From contig OX465588.1 of NCBI GenBank assembly GCA_950022655.1, positions 25,529,525-25,593,524 on the forward strand: a stretch of 64,000 nt of DNA. The letters run 5' to 3'. This stretch comes from Alentia gelatinosa (taxonomy: Eukaryota; Annelida; Polychaeta; Phyllodocida; Polynoidae). The notes beneath the pieces were generated by a model. It saw nothing but the letters and a program-made list of their open reading frames with translations, did not search any database and was not told the origin of the DNA. The number at the start of each line of letters is the position of its first letter. The first letter of the stretch is position 1. Shown one piece after another: positions 62,150-64,000 of the stretch. Made by a program: the position numbers and the translations under genes.

Positions 62150-62745
62150 GAGTAAAATACCTCTCACGTAAACCCCTGTGATCCTCCTGAGTGTGAGGCA
62201 CCTCTGACGTAACCACACTATGAAGCTACTTCTGACATCTGCCTCTGTAATGTCCCTGAGTGTATCACATTTCTGATATATACCTCTGTGATATCCCTGA
62301 ATGTGAAGTGCCTCTGACGTATACCTCTCTGATGTCCCTTAGTATGAAGTACCTCCAATATGCCCCCTGTGGTGTCCCTTAGTGTGACATACCTTTGAGG
62401 TGTCCCCTGTGATGTCCCTTAGTTTGACCTAGTGAGGTGTCCCCCTGTGGTGTCCCTTAGTGTGACATACCTTTGAAGTGTCCCCTGTGATGTCTCTTAG
62501 TGTGACGTACCTTTGAGGTGTCCCTCTGAGGTGTCCCTTAGTGTGACATACCTTTGAGGCGTCTCCCTGTGGTGTCCCTAAGTGTCACATACCTTTGAGG
62601 TGCCCCCTGTGGTGTCCTTGAGTGTGATGCACCTTTGAGGTGTCCCCCTGGAATATCCTTGGGTGTGAAGTACCTTTGAGGTGCCCCCATATGATATCCC
62701 TGAGTGTGATATACCTTTGATGTGTCCCCCTATGATGCAGGTTTA
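62150..62745. repeat. Minisatellite of about 40 bp, roughly 15 units
   Basis: Units resemble AGTGTGACATACCTTTGAGG followed by TGTCCCCTGTGATGTCCCTT. The left part (62150-62340) is more diverged and the units are most alike at about 62360-62640. A minus-strand frame through it gives a YHTQGHHRGH-like repeat that I regard as an artefact. Confidence 0.85.
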
Positions 62746-63289
62746 TCTGTTGCATACCAAGGTGAGGAGGGAAAATGGTGTTTCGAGTACCCCACCTGGA
62801 TGAGTTCAATTGGGGCCCAGTGAGCCCGACCTGACAGCCTGTCAGTAGACGTGACAGTGTAGGTAGCCAGCCTCGCCCCATCCAACGAGAAGCGCTAATA
62901 ACACAGGACAGGGTGCGGGTGACTTGGTATGATGTGGGGTAGCTGGGGAACAAAGTAAAGGGTGTGTTTTAGGAGTAAGACCACGAGGAAGACACTCAGA
63001 TTGCTTATTTCTGTGTAAACCCTTGCCCTATAGGAAAAGTAATCACTATTCATAGTTCGGCCTGAGTTTACATAAACAATATGTGAAAGGGGTGCTTCAT
63101 TTACTCGCAATATTCAGGAATTTCAATTCTTTAATGTTACACTTAAAATCAGAGGTTGAGATGAAAACCTACGAAAAACTATCATCAACAGATGATACCT
63201 TGAGAATGACACCTCCTGTCATTGGTGAACAACTGTTGCTCTTCAGTCTCCTAGATGAGAAAAGAGATAGGGCAGATGAAATTAGCAGC

Positions 63290-63600
63290 AGCTGTAGTTC
63301 ACTGAGAGGTTAGGATAGTGCAGACGACCAAATTGTGGGTTTGAGTCTCATGGCAGCCACCATTCACCTTTGTCCTCAGTGGTAGTAAACTTACTGCTAT
63401 ATCAAAGGCCAGTCATTCTCATACCATGTCTATAGATGTGGTGTGGGAAGTAACAGAATTCTCACCACGGTAAATGTGTGGGGGTGAGATTTCTATTTAA
63501 ACTCATCTCATCCCTGTGATGTGAAACCAGCGAAAAAAGCAGAACCTTGAGATAGTCGCGGTATATCCCCAGAGTTCCCTGGGAGGTCAAACAAAACAAA
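63290..63600 (+). mobile_element. tRNA-derived SINE, family 1, second copy
   Basis: The A-box region is degenerate (TAGTTCACTGAGAGG); the B box is GGTTTGAGTCT. The body matches the copy at 21589 (GCAGCCACC, CTGCTATATCAAAGGCCAGTC, TGGTGTGGGAAGTAA and GGTAAATGTGTGGGGGTGAG) and the tail is GGGAGGTCAAACAAAACAAAC. It lies about 260 bp upstream of the 63863 kinase exon. Confidence 0.72.
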
Positions 63601-63862
63601 CTTAATGAATTGTTGGAGGCAGTTTTAAGAAGATTATGTCAGATTTCAAAGAGTTTTTGTCAAAATGTATCGAGGTTGATGTGTCAATAACATTTATAGA
63701 AACAAATCAATTTCTCGACTAATTCTTTTAAAGTAAGATGAGAAGGAAAATATTCCCACTAACTCGGCGATGGGCAGGATCCATTCTTAAGTAACAAAAT
63801 AATTATGAGACATTATTTCATTATTTTAATTCTTTTAACCGTGGTTGTATTTCTCGTTGTAG

Positions 63863-63989
63863 CCTCAGAACGTGCTGCTGACAGACCGATTACCTCATGG
63901 GGACATCAAACTTTGCGATCTCGGGTTTGCACGGAAAGTGTACTCAGGGGAAGACGTGCGGGACATTATAGGTACCCCGGACTATGTGG
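63863..63989 (+). CDS. STK17: DRAK/STK17-family kinase, internal exon with metal-binding loop and activation segment
   Basis: The exon runs from acceptor ttctcgttgtag to donor gtaagt, starting in phase 0 and ending in phase 1. Its 42 codons begin PQNVLL, directly continuing HLDVK of the preceding exon, so the catalytic loop HLDVKPQN is split by an intron of about 29.6 kb. The asparagine N3 is the Mg-binding residue. DIKLCDLG at residues 14-21 is the DFG position, but Phe is replaced by Leu (codon ctc). The activation loop is short, and GTPDYV at the end is the P+1 anchor; the split G would start the Ala of the usual APE motif. GTPDYV and the KLCD context resemble invertebrate Drak proteins. 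The C-lobe and any C-terminal tail lie beyond the window. Confidence 0.95.
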
Positions 63990-64000
63990 GTAAGTCTTTG

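Larger units (their letters stand above)
34221..63862 (+). other. Intron of about 29.6 kb in the kinase gene
   Basis: The donor gtacgt at 34221 and the acceptor ttgtag at 63862 join phase-0 exons within the catalytic loop. The intron holds at least six MITE copies of the 6-bp-TSD family, one solo and one composite TATCTCACCCC element, two SINE copies, a long inverted repeat at 56927-57240, a (CCCTG)n array, an (AT)n array, a 40-bp minisatellite at about 62150-62745, a Penelope-like end near 60863, a hAT-like end at 38111, and several GC-richer islands with clustered regulatory-type motifs. A nested gene cannot be excluded, but no frame shows a domain I can name. Confidence 0.85.

Noticed and set aside
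1..64000. CRISPR array, operons or prophage
   Set aside because: No spaced direct repeats of CRISPR type occur, and the splice junctions, SINEs and intron sizes are those of an animal genome.

Overview
The window is animal nuclear DNA. It has short coding exons separated by introns of many kilobases, with canonical GT-AG junctions, tRNA-derived SINEs, miniature inverted-repeat transposons and simple repeats, and no bacterial or viral operon structure. Some repeats end in tails of the GACGTTAAA plus (CAAA)n type. Together with the dense MITE and SINE load this suggests a marine invertebrate, most likely a mollusc, but that is inferred from repeat style and is not proven.

Only one gene is firmly supported. 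It lies on the + strand and is a death-associated-protein-kinase-related Ser/Thr kinase (DRAK/STK17 family). Three consecutive internal exons are present: 15655-15867 (end of the Gly-rich loop, VAIK lysine, helix C, gatekeeper), 34082-34220 (hinge to the HLDVK catalytic loop) and 63863-63989 (PQN, DLG and activation segment to GTPDYV). Their splice phases agree across all junctions and the joined reading frame is continuous. The first exon(s) lie upstream of the window or were not recognised, and the rest of the kinase lies downstream. The two complete introns are about 18.2 kb and 29.6 kb.

The rest of the window is intron, and its main content is small mobile DNA. A MITE family of about 260 bp has CAGGGATGNCAG-type termini. 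It appears at least nine times clearly, plus two diverged copies, all in the same orientation, and several copies have 6-bp target duplications. A second family (TATCTCACCCCTG termini) appears once alone and twice joined to a separate palindromic module; one of these joined copies sits inside a tandem repeat, so the uninterrupted site can be read beside it. There are also tRNA-derived SINEs of two families, a PIF/Harbinger-like MITE, two Penelope-like termini with a hammerhead-like core, a hAT-like end, and several long hairpins (20297-20412, 26491-26544, 56927-57240). No transposase or reverse transcriptase reading frame is intact, so every element looks non-autonomous.

Several GC-richer islands in the introns carry clustered transcription-factor-like motifs: 6.0-6.1 kb, 38.85-38.96 kb (NRF1-like, E-box and TATA), 45.29-45.35 kb (four CACCTG boxes), 46.2-46.3 kb (AGGTCA half-sites), 50.15-50.44 kb, 54.3-54.8 kb (a Kozak ATG with a splice donor, then CRE half-sites) and 60.3-60.4 kb (CRE and E-box). 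They could be intronic enhancers or alternative promoters of the kinase gene. That is inference from motifs only. No CRISPR array, rRNA or functional tRNA gene was seen.
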